Shown in pieces: positions 7,112 to 12,208 of a stretch of DNA of 30,218 bases. Every line of letters starts with the position of its first letter. Position 1 is the stretch's first letter. Origin of the DNA: a virus; the IMG/VR virus record IMGVR_UViG_3300046002_007909, positions 1 through 30,218 of that record, one strand, 5' to 3'. The position numbers were made by a program, and so were the translations under genes. The notes beneath the pieces are model-generated. The model was given only the letters and a program-made list of their open reading frames with translations. It made no database searches and was not told the origin of the DNA.

Positions 7112-7927
7112 TTATTTTTGCAATCCGGCATCTATCAAACGTTGCTCGGGGGTGTGGTATACACAATATTTTTTCTGTATATCCTCAAGTGAATTTTCAC
7201 TTAACAGACTTGATGGCAAGTCTATCTGACCGCACTGGCCATATAGAGATTTAAATTTATGGGTGCCGTCGACGATCTCACCGTAAAAACCAGTGGCCAA
7301 AACAGTTTCGTCGTGAACAACTGAATTGTCTTCATTGAAAAAATTTTCAGTGAATTGAGTATTTTCTGAATTGGGTGCGGGGTATTCATTGTAGTGATAT
7401 TGAGATTTGGTTTTTTCGTTTTTGATGTAGATCCCGTTGTCAGTGTGATCAACTGTAAAATAAGATGGCAGTTCATTTTTTTTGTGTTTCGGCAACGATG
7501 ATCGTAGATCTAGATTTAAATCTTGATCCCGCTCGGATGGAGATCCTAAGGGGGTGCCGATTTCTTCTTGATCGATCAACGATCGGAAATAATCAAAGAA
7601 ATACTCATTGTCTTCATTGAACTTGCCATCAATCACGATCAAACTATCAACCGGATTGATGTTTGAATTGAGTATTTCCTCACTGATGAAACACCATGGT
7701 GAGTCTCCGGCAAGTGTGATCCTATATTCGGTGCCAGACATCTTATTTTTGATTTTTGTGACCGTGGATCCATCGCCGACAATTTCAAAAGAAAAATCAA
7801 TGTATTTTTGTACTGTTTTTGGCAGTTCAATGCCGTTTTTTGGCTTTTGTGTTTCGGGTTTTAAAAGATATCCTACACCGGTGCCGATAGTTAAGGCCAT
7901 AACTCCAATTAAAATTTCGTTTTTCAT
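7112..7927 (-). CDS. Membrane-anchored protein of unknown function
   Basis: I do not recognise this 271-residue protein. A short basic start and a hydrophobic helix (residues ~5-22, ILIGVMALTIGTGVGYLL) look like an uncleaved signal anchor; the rest is hydrophilic and would lie outside the cytoplasm. Four cysteines are visible (one mid-protein in SPWCF, CGQ near residue 230, and one near the end in KKYCVYH). The last residues, EQRLIDAGLQK, match the end of the 8452-8757 product (EKRLIKAGLKK), suggesting a shared tail. The leader CAGGAGTAAAAAAATGAAA is identical to that of the next gene upstream. It is the last gene of a four-gene operon. A cell-surface, superinfection-exclusion or host-interaction role is possible but unproven. 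Confidence 0.65.
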   Translation of the reverse strand: MKNEILIGVMALTIGTGVGYLLKPETQKPKNGIELPKTVQKYIDFSFEIVGDGSTVTKIKNKMSGTEYRITLAGDSPWCFISEEILNSNINPVDSLIVIDGKFNEDNEYFFDYFRSLIDQEEIGTPLGSPSERDQDLNLDLRSSLPKHKKNELPSYFTVDHTDNGIYIKNEKTKSQYHYNEYPAPNSENTQFTENFFNEDNSVVHDETVLATGFYGEIVDGTHKFKSLYGQCGQIDLPSSLLSENSLEDIQKKYCVYHTPEQRLIDAGLQK

Positions 7928-7949
7928 TTTTTTACTCCTGATTTAAATT
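7921..7949 (-). repeat. Duplicated translation leader, copy 1 (copy 2 at 8372-8400)
   Basis: 29 bases spanning the ribosome site (CAGGAGT), the A-run and the ATG are identical in front of the 271- and 138-residue genes. The match stops inside both start regions. It points to duplication or conversion between adjacent genes and gives both the same translation signal. Confidence 0.85.
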
Positions 7950-7961
7950 TAATTATTTTTT

Positions 7962-8378
7962 TTACCATATATGATGGCCAACTAAGGCATCATTGATGGG
8001 GTGCAAACAGTTGTATACTTTTAAAACATCGCCATGATAGATATCATCGAGATTGCGGAACGAAACTAAGGCCATGCCCTCAATGATATACCAGTCTGCA
8101 ATTAAATTTGTGCTGTTGTTGATGACTGAAACCATGCCATCAATATCATCCATCATCATTTTTAAATGGCCTTGCGTTGTGTCCGCTTGCTCGGCCAGAC
8201 ATTTTTTTCCGAGATCCAATTCAAGTAAAACCTGATTTTTGTTAGGCAAGCCTGACGCAACATTGGTACATATACTAGTTTGGGGTGCATGTTTTTTACC
8301 TACAAAAAACCCGAGCGAACCCGTTGCAATTAAAAGCAAGGCCAAATTAACGAGTCTTGAGAATAGTATTCTTTTCAT
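7962..8378 (-). CDS. Membrane-anchored protein of unknown function
   Basis: The 138-residue product has a basic N-terminus (MKRILFSR) and one hydrophobic helix (residues ~9-27, VNLALLLIATGSLGFFVG), followed by KKHAP and a hydrophilic domain. It is probably an inner-membrane anchor with the body in the periplasm. Three cysteines (near residues 37, 60 and 124) could pair outside the cytoplasm. The middle (QGHLKMMMDDIDGMVSVINN) may be helical. I recognise no family. It lies 34 bases upstream of the 271-residue gene and shares its leader. An internal terminator-like hairpin separates it from the gene before it. Confidence 0.6.
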   Translation of the reverse strand: MKRILFSRLVNLALLLIATGSLGFFVGKKHAPQTSICTNVASGLPNKNQVLLELDLGKKCLAEQADTTQGHLKMMMDDIDGMVSVINNSTNLIADWYIIEGMALVSFRNLDDIYHGDVLKVYNCLHPINDALVGHHIW

Positions 8379-8400
8379 TTTTTTACTCCTGATTTAAATT
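8372..8400 (-). repeat. Duplicated translation leader, copy 2
   Basis: This is identical over 29 bases to 7921-7949. It contains the CAGGAGT ribosome site and the start codon of the 138-residue gene. Confidence 0.85.
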
Positions 8401-8425
8401 AAAAGGCCCAGCGATTTGCCGGGCC
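8401..8425 (-). terminator. Terminator-like hairpin inside the small-protein operon
   Basis: On the minus strand GGCCC (8425-8421) and GGGCC (8409-8405) pair around an 11-base loop with further possible GC pairs, followed by TTTTAATTT. The T-run is short and the stem small, so it may attenuate rather than stop transcription between the 101- and 138-residue genes. Confidence 0.55.
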
Positions 8426-8451
8426 ATCATTGTTTGGGTGCCGATCCTGAA

Positions 8452-8757
8452 TTATTTTTTCAATCCGGCCTTAATAAGACGTTTTTCAGTGCGGTCGTTT
8501 GCTCGTTTTTCGATGTCTGCTCGTACCTGTTTTTTAATTGCATCTGTTGCATCCACGATCACAATTTTTTTGTTCAACATCTTGGCGCCACGTTGTACGC
8601 TCACGCTATCGCAAGATGTAGACGGTTTAAAAGCGGCTACAAGGTCTTTTGCTTCCTTGTCAACTGGATAGTTTTTGCCATCGACGTTTGCGCAAGTTAA
8701 GGCCATTGCAGATCCAGAAACTAATCCAAAAACAATACCAAAAATCACATTTTTCAT
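8452..8757 (-). CDS. Small secreted (periplasmic) protein
   Basis: The 101-residue protein has a clean Sec signal peptide: MKNVIF, a hydrophobic core and an SAMA site, with cleavage predicted after residue 19. The mature part has two cysteines (C22 and C49), which could form one disulfide, and a lysine-rich helix at the C-terminus. The end, EKRLIKAGLKK, resembles that of the 271-residue gene product. The segment KMLNKKIVIVDATDAIKKQV may be alpha/beta. There is no known family that I can name. A GAGGAGT ribosome site lies 7 bases before the ATG. It is the second gene of the operon starting at 9074. Confidence 0.65.
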   Translation of the reverse strand: MKNVIFGIVFGLVSGSAMALTCANVDGKNYPVDKEAKDLVAAFKPSTSCDSVSVQRGAKMLNKKIVIVDATDAIKKQVRADIEKRANDRTEKRLIKAGLKK

Positions 8758-8807
8758 ATATACTCCTCAAGTTATTATCGGGTGCGATAGTGCATCCGAA
8801 ATTGTTA

Positions 8808-9074
8808 TTAACAATTATAATACTGAAAATCATAGTCTTGGTTATCATCATCAATATCATCGCAATCAATATATTCACCATCATCGGTCAGGGCCTCACC
8901 GTCGAGCGGATAGGCCGGATCGAAACCATCGCCCTCAACTTGATCTCCATTGCAAGGTGATCCGTACCCACCGCAACCGTATTTGGCCATGCAATCGGTG
9001 TCACTGCTACAACTATCATTTGCGGACAACATGGGTGCCGAAATCAGGGCCAGAATTAGAATCAATTTTTTCAT
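8808..9074 (-). CDS. Small cysteine-rich acidic secreted protein
   Basis: The 88-residue product has a Sec signal peptide (MKKLILILALISAPMLSA; cleavage after about residue 18). The mature part has six cysteines (22, 28, 34, 41, 71, 88) and many Asp/Glu/Gly/Tyr. The cysteine block around CSSDTDCMAKYGCGGYGSPC looks like a disulfide-stabilised knot, and the tail DDIDDDNQDYD may bind cations. Similar short CxxDxxC proteins occur in phages and environmental bacteria without known function. It is the first gene of its operon, with a good promoter at 9169-9197, a hairpin-bearing leader and a GAGGTG ribosome site. The DNA encoding ALISAPM is shared with the 9511-9840 gene. Confidence 0.65.
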   Translation of the reverse strand: MKKLILILALISAPMLSANDSCSSDTDCMAKYGCGGYGSPCNGDQVEGDGFDPAYPLDGEALTDDGEYIDCDDIDDDNQDYDFQYYNC

Positions 9075-9092
9075 TTTTCACCTCAATTTTTT

Positions 9093-9150
9093 GCAGTGGC
9101 AAACTGCGATTGATTTTTTTAATTGCACAACTTGTGCCACGTTGCGCAAT
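9093..9150 (-). promoter_or_regulatory. Hairpins in the leader of the secreted-protein operon
   Basis: Two inverted repeats lie between the predicted transcription start and the ATG: ATTGCACAAC (9122-9131) with GTTGCGCAAT (9141-9150), 9 of 10 matching, and GCAGT/ACTGC (9093-9107). They may be an operator just downstream of the promoter, or RNA stems affecting translation of the 88-residue gene. Confidence 0.45.
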
Positions 9151-9168
9151 GCTGATTTTTACACAAAA

Positions 9169-9197
9169 ACAATACATTGTGCTTGCTCAAGTGTCAA
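9169..9197 (-). promoter_or_regulatory. Sigma70-type promoter of the small exported-protein operon
   Basis: On the minus strand a consensus TTGACA (9197-9192), a 17-base spacer and TATTGT (9174-9169) make one of the best host-type promoters in the window. It drives the 88-, 101-, 138- and 271-residue genes with a leader of about 85-90 bases. Confidence 0.65.
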
Positions 9198-9229
9198 ACG
9201 GCCGATAGACTGACAAAAAAACAAATACA

Positions 9230-9294
9230 CTGGTGCCGAAATGGCCCTATCGCTGGTGCCATAATGGCCCTATCGCTGGTGTCAAACTGACACC
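9230..9294. repeat. 23-base tandem repeat ending in a GGTGTC/GACACC hairpin
   Basis: Units at 9230-9252 and 9253-9275 share CTGGTGCC, two or three variable bases and AATGGCCCTATCG. A third unit begins CTGGTG and turns into GGTGTC-AAACT-GACACC (9278-9294). It lies just upstream of the secreted-protein promoter. Confidence 0.8.
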
Positions 9295-9368
9295 ACACAA
9301 AAAACCATCATTATATGTTGCAAAAAAATCATTTTTTTCTAAACATTTTTCATTTGATCCCTGTCCAT

Positions 9369-9462
9369 GCCATTGTCATTGCCATTGTCATTGCCATTGC
9401 TATGTCATTGCTATGTCATTGCCATTGTCATTGTCATTGCCATTGCCATTGCCATTGTCATA
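9369..9462. repeat. CCATTG/TCATTG hexanucleotide repeat tract
   Basis: About fifteen degenerate six-base units (GCCATT, GTCATT, with two GCTATGTCATT variants) run through this stretch. It is the reverse-complement relative of the tract at 6167-6249. The unit is slippage-prone; the copy number could vary between isolates. Confidence 0.85.
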
Positions 9463-9480
9463 GAAAAGGATATATATCTT

Positions 9481-9497
9481 TATGACAGTGGAGGGCG
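9481..9497 (+). repeat. TATGACAGTGGAGG element, copy 2
   Basis: TATGACAGTGGAGGGCG matches copy 3 over 17 bases. It lies 14 bases beyond the stop codon of the minus-strand 9511-9840 gene. A TGTCATA at 9455-9461 forms an inverted pair with TATGACA. Confidence 0.7.
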
Positions 9498-9510
9498 CAC
9501 AGAGGTTTCG

Positions 9511-9840
9511 CTAGGTGTCAAGTTGTAGCAAAAGGGTGCTAATCATGGTCAGGTTTTTTATACTGATTTTTCCCGAGTCATCGGCCAGACGGTAGAATTT
9601 TTCTCTCACGTTTGTTTTTAGATACAATATCGCATGTTTTTCTCCGGCCAAAACTTTATATATCTTACGCCTAGTCATATCAAAATTATCGGCAACGAGT
9701 ATGTCACCAACTTTCATGGGTGCCGAAATCAGGGCCGCAAGGCCATCAAAAGACAAGCGCATATGCACCCCAGAAAAATAATAAATTGAGTTTGATTTTT
9801 TTAAAATTTGTGTTTCTATCGTTTTATTTTTCATTTTCAT
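9511..9840 (-). CDS. Hypothetical protein
   Basis: I do not recognise this 109-residue cytoplasmic protein. It is basic at the N-terminus, then has a beta-rich middle (DILVADNFDMTRRKIYKVLA, GEKHAILYLKTNVREKFYRL) that reads like a small barrel or SH3/PRC-like fold; that is a guess. There is no signal peptide. The ATG at 9840 overlaps the stop of the upstream gene as ATGA, so translation is coupled. Residues 36-42 (ALISAPM) and the DNA under them, 22 bases at 9715-9736 containing GGCACCC, are identical to a segment in the signal peptide of the 88-residue gene. It is last in the HTH-gene operon, so an early or host-takeover role is likely. Confidence 0.55.
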   Translation of the reverse strand: MKMKNKTIETQILKKSNSIYYFSGVHMRLSFDGLAALISAPMKVGDILVADNFDMTRRKIYKVLAGEKHAILYLKTNVREKFYRLADDSGKISIKNLTMISTLLLQLDT

Positions 9841-10052
9841 TCCTTTTCATCACTAAAATACAACAAATCTGCATTGCCAGATTCCGAGTTATTTTGTAAG
9901 TTACTTTGCAAATAGTTATTGTAATCATCGAGCGTTTTTATATACAATTCTAACGCCGATTGATGCATTACATTAATATGATCTAAAGTTAGTTTTATAT
10001 CGCACAGCATAGATTTATATGTTGACAATATAGCTTTGTCTATCGTTTCCAT
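9837..10052 (-). CDS. Hypothetical small helical protein
   Basis: The 71-residue product is almost wholly helical by composition (KAILSTYKSMLCDIKLTL, then HINVMHQSALELYIKTLDDY), with Asn/Gln/Ser-rich and acidic stretches at the C-terminus. It has no membrane segment or family that I recognise. It starts 22 bases after the previous gene with a weak AAGGTC ribosome site and ends in an ATGA overlap with the next. It belongs to the four-gene operon headed by the HTH protein. Confidence 0.5.
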   Translation of the reverse strand: METIDKAILSTYKSMLCDIKLTLDHINVMHQSALELYIKTLDDYNNYLQSNLQNNSESGNADLLYFSDEKE

Positions 10053-10074
10053 TTTTTGACCTTTTTTTAAAATT

Positions 10075-10350
10075 TTATTTTTCGTTTCGTAAATTTTTGA
10101 TAAATCTTTCAGCTTTTATCTGACTGCTAAAATGAGAGTTCAGGCCTGTTGTTTTTGAGCCGTCTAAATTCAAAAAAGTGACTCCATACATTCTATCGCT
10201 ATAGATTCCCCGGCCCTCTGAAAGTTCGTACAGATATCTCCCGGCCTTTCCGTATCTTATGGCATTAGGAGTCATAAAATGCATATTGTCGTTGTAAGCT
10301 TCCAAAAACATTTTTCTGATTTTGTCGCAAGTAAATTTTTCATCGATCAT
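10075..10350 (-). CDS. Hypothetical protein
   Basis: The 91-residue protein is of unknown function. It has an N-terminal helix (CDKIRKMFLEAYNDNMHF), an IRYGKAGRYLYELSEGRGIY segment followed by YGVTFLNLDGS, and a basic C-terminal helix (SQIKAERFIKNLRNEK). This layout of helix, beta and basic helix could bind nucleic acid, but nothing is diagnostic. Its ATG shares one base with the stop of the HTH gene (TAATG), so the two are translationally coupled. Confidence 0.5.
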   Translation of the reverse strand: MIDEKFTCDKIRKMFLEAYNDNMHFMTPNAIRYGKAGRYLYELSEGRGIYSDRMYGVTFLNLDGSKTTGLNSHFSSQIKAERFIKNLRNEK

Positions 10351-10670
10351 TATAGTTCTCCAATTAGTTTTTTCAACATGTCGATATCGCTGGTGATTAT
10401 GACCATGGTCTTTGCTTTCGTTTCTTCTTTTTCTATCTCGAGTTTTTGAATCTTGATATGTTGTTTTGCGGGTGCAGTTTTAAGGCCTTTTTGGGTGCTT
10501 TTTCCCGCTTTTTTCATGTCTCTTAGGTAGTTTCCGACCATGTTATGCACCCGTTTGCTTTCTATGCCATATTCTTCAGCTAATTCTTTTCTGTTTTCTC
10601 CGTTGATTGCTCGGTTGATGATCTCTTGACGAGTTTCTGGATCTAATGTTTTTGATTTGGTTTGCGTCAT
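10350..10670 (-). CDS. Helix-turn-helix DNA-binding protein, probable regulator
   Basis: The 106-residue protein has a resolvase/transposase-like HTH at residues ~10-50: PETRQEIINRAINGENRKEL, then AEEYGIESKRVHNMVGNYLR. A basic linker (KKAGKSTQKGLKTAPAKQH) and an acidic/basic helical tail follow. No catalytic domain is present, so it is more likely a transcription regulator than a recombinase. It is the first gene of its operon (AAGGA eight bases before the ATG) and faces a control region with two kinds of palindrome, so it could bind them and control the divergent early operon. That link is inferred from position. Confidence 0.65.
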   Translation of the reverse strand: MTQTKSKTLDPETRQEIINRAINGENRKELAEEYGIESKRVHNMVGNYLRDMKKAGKSTQKGLKTAPAKQHIKIQKLEIEKEETKAKTMVIITSDIDMLKKLIGEL

Positions 10671-10764
10671 ACGTTACATTCCTTTTTGTTATCAGACAGT
10701 TATGGGTGCGGTTGATGCCTTACCACAATGCTTTCACTTTTGCAAGCACAAAAGAATAAATAGT

Positions 10765-10805
10765 CTTACATCTAACTTTCGTTTCTTACATTTCACAGAT
10801 GTAAG
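10765..10805. promoter_or_regulatory. CTTACAT operator cluster
   Basis: CTTACAT occurs at 10765 and again 20 bases later at 10785. The second copy forms an inverted pair with ATGTAAG (10799-10805), and the outer pair CTTACATCT/AGATGTAAG also matches. Two-helical-turn spacing suits a dimeric repressor. The sites lie about 100-135 bases upstream of the HTH gene. Confidence 0.55.
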
Positions 10806-10948
10806 AATTTAATAAAAACAAGTGTTTGACATTGCGTTTGTTGCAAGCAACTATTCTGTTTATTCATAATATCAACAGGTTAAAAAGGTAGGTGATTTTT
10901 ACAAAAGAAGGATTAAAGTTAAGAAAACTTTTATTTAACTAAATTCTG

Positions 10949-10998
10949 TTTATACCATTCGAGTATAAATAAGCTTTGTTTATGCGGTCCAGTATAAA
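10949..10998. promoter_or_regulatory. Paired TTTATAC palindromes
   Basis: TTTATAC-N7-GTATAAA (10949-10969) and TTTATGC-N6-GTATAAA (10979-10998) are imperfect copies of a longer direct repeat (TGTTTAT...AGTATAAATAA) spaced 30 bases, three helical turns. The geometry is that of a tandem operator for a dimeric regulator. Confidence 0.6.
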
Positions 10999-11062
10999 TA
11001 AATGATATTTACTAACCAAACATTGTTTAATGTACGAAAAAGAAAAAATCTATCTATCTATC

Positions 11063-11079
11063 TATGACAGTGGAGGGCG
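11063..11079 (+). repeat. TATGACAGTGGAGG element, copy 3
   Basis: TATGACAGTGGAGGGCG follows a (TCTA) run and lies about 105 bases before the first gene of the rightward operon. It is identical to copy 2 over 17 bases. Confidence 0.7.
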
Positions 11080-11106
11080 GACGAACTTAATTTCTTAAAA
11101 TATCGC

Positions 11107-11135
11107 TTGCAATTGTGACAAAACTATTTTACATT
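11107..11135 (+). promoter_or_regulatory. Weak candidate promoter of the early operon
   Basis: TTGCAA (11107-11112), a 17-base spacer and TACATT (11130-11135) match sigma70 boxes at four of six positions each. A leader of about 45 bases would follow. No better rightward promoter was seen near the first gene. Confidence 0.3.
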
Positions 11136-11185
11136 TTGTGTAACTAATCTGGCACATGCTAGAGTAACGCAACGGCGGTGATTTT

Positions 11186-11332
11186 ATGTTCGATGTTTAT
11201 GTAGACGGTATCATGGTTGGTTCAGCTGATGAATATTCTGATGCTGTTGAAATAGCTGTGGAAGAGGTAGCTTATATCCAGATCCATGAGAACAGGTTCG
11301 TGGACTGGGAAATAAAGGAGTGTCGTCTATGA
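11186..11332 (+). CDS. Small acidic protein, first gene of the early operon
   Basis: This 48-codon ORF starts at ATG 11186 and ends TGA at 11330-11332. The product begins MFDVYVDGIMVGSADEYSDA, continues with an acidic helix (VEIAVEEVAYIQIHENRF) and ends WEIKECRL. The stop overlaps the next gene's start as ATGA, with an AAAGGAG ribosome site inside this ORF, which is strong evidence for a real translated pair. The preceding ribosome site is weak (GGCGGTG). No family is recognised; small acidic early phage proteins often inhibit host enzymes, but there is no specific sign of that here. Confidence 0.55.
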   Translation: MFDVYVDGIMVGSADEYSDAVEIAVEEVAYIQIHENRFVDWEIKECRL

Positions 11333-11571
11333 AATGGAAAGATGGGGTGCCGAGATACTGTGTCGCTATGGGTGGTCCACCTGATTTAGCTGAAGCAGTT
11401 AGGAATGGTTTTTTCGAGACAATAGAGGGTGCAGAGAAAGATGCAGAATATTGGTTAGAAGAATGGTCTTTGGAAGATCAGGCGTTTATTTTTGAAGTTA
11501 AATTGATTAAAGTAAAACATTATTCACAAGAGGAGAGTTATGAAACGGATAGCAGTGATTGTAGGGCATAG
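11329..11571 (+). CDS. Small acidic hypothetical protein
   Basis: From ATG 11329 this encodes 80 residues. AAAGGAG lies eight bases upstream, and the ATGA overlap with the previous ORF favours this start over a GTG at 11320. The product is acidic and aromatic: a KWKDGVPRYCVAMGG start, an EAVRNGFFETIEGAEKDAEYW helix and a hydrophobic FIFEVKLIKVKHYS strand. It resembles the previous protein in having helix-strand layout and a final amphipathic strand. The C-terminal 10 codons overlap the amidase gene by 32 bases. Two GGGTGC motifs (11345, 11427) lie within it. Function is unknown. Confidence 0.55.
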   Translation: MKWKDGVPRYCVAMGGPPDLAEAVRNGFFETIEGAEKDAEYWLEEWSLEDQAFIFEVKLIKVKHYSQEESYETDSSDCRA

Positions 11572-12208
11572 TGCCAAGGCTTCAGGAGCAGTTAACTTTA
11601 GAGGGGTGCCAGAGTACGATTTCAACCATGGTATTGCTTCGAACGTGTGCCTGGATCTAGTATCGAAATACGAGTGCGAGGCACAGATATTCTTGAGAAA
11701 AACCAGTATTTTGGAAGTAGGAAAAGCTGTTAAACTGTTTGACCCTCACTTCAGTATAGAGTTGCACTTCAATGCAGCTGGATACCCTGTAACAGGCCCA
11801 CAAACCGAGATTCTATGCTTAAACAGCAAGTCAGGGGTGCAATTGGCCCAGAAGATGGCAGCGGCGTTTGATGTGGAATACAAATACGGCCTGAGACGTG
11901 ACAAGGGTGCCAAAATCTTGAGTCCAGAGGATAGAGGATTTATGAATCTACACTCTACTGGCAAGGCAGATGCTCTTTTAATTGAACCTGTATTTGGAGA
12001 CTATGAGACGAAACAATCTGTTGAATTTTTCTCTAAACCAGAGCGCTATGTTCGATTCATGTCTGAATTTATAGCTAAGGAACTGACTCTTCCTCTTTTG
12101 TTCAAACCTGAAATGAAAGAAATGAAGCAAACAGAGATGTTTGAGAAAGACGACTTAATTGCAGCGATTGAGAAGTTAACCGCTGCTTTAGAGCGATATA
12201 AGAGTTAA
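11540..12208 (+). CDS. N-acetylmuramoyl-L-alanine amidase endolysin (Amidase_3 type)
   Basis: The 222-residue protein cuts the amide bond between muramic acid and the stem peptide. Zinc-ligand candidates follow the Amidase_3 pattern: H10 (VIVGHSA), E25 (PEYDFN) and H76 (IELHFNA), with a late catalytic E149 (LLIEPVFGD). A charged helical C-terminal tail (about residues 190-222) may be a wall- or membrane-binding segment. There is no signal peptide, so release would need a holin; membrane-protein candidates lie far away at 21503-22469. GAGGAGAG stands just before the ATG. Unusually, the gene sits in the early/replication operon. Its stop shares TTAA with the convergent primase-helicase stop. 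Confidence 0.85.
   Translation: MKRIAVIVGHSAKASGAVNFRGVPEYDFNHGIASNVCLDLVSKYECEAQIFLRKTSILEVGKAVKLFDPHFSIELHFNAAGYPVTGPQTEILCLNSKSGVQLAQKMAAAFDVEYKYGLRRDKGAKILSPEDRGFMNLHSTGKADALLIEPVFGDYETKQSVEFFSKPERYVRFMSEFIAKELTLPLLFKPEMKEMKQTEMFEKDDLIAAIEKLTAALERYKS

Larger units (their letters stand above)
9075..9510. other. Non-coding region between two minus-strand gene groups
   Basis: This 436-base stretch holds the leader and promoter of the small exported-protein operon, a 23-base tandem repeat (9230-9294), a CCATTG/TCATTG hexamer tract (9369-9462) and copy 2 of the TATGACAGTGGAGG element. It contains no GGGTGC but does have GGTGCC in the 23-base repeats. A plus-strand ORF of 76 codons here encodes Cys-His and Leu-Pro runs from the simple repeat and is rejected. 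Confidence 0.7.
10671..11185. other. Divergent control region between HTH operon and early operon
   Basis: This 515-base gene-free region separates the leftward HTH operon from the rightward replication operon. It holds a GGGTGC motif (10704), CTTACAT half-sites (10765-10805), a TTGACA box (10826-10831) without a strong -10, two TTTATAC palindromes (10949-10998), a TCTA tetranucleotide run (11049-11064), copy 3 of the TATGACAGTGGAGG element and a weak rightward promoter. It is AT-rich and probably the main early switch. Confidence 0.6.

Noticed and set aside
9233-9463. Plus-strand 76-codon ORF encoding Cys-His and Leu-Pro runs
   Set aside because: It is read from the hexanucleotide repeat, has no ribosome site, and its composition reflects the repeat only.
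5783-11079. TATGACAGTGGAGG as a T7-like phage RNA polymerase promoter
   Set aside because: It does not match known CACTATAGGG-type cores, no phage RNA polymerase is seen, and two of three copies point away from or against the nearest genes.
5784-11090. Short peptides starting ATG-ACA-GTG-GAG at all three TATGACAGTGGAGG copies
   Set aside because: The ORFs are 8-24 codons, diverge at once after the shared bases and mostly lack ribosome sites; shared DNA explains the common start.
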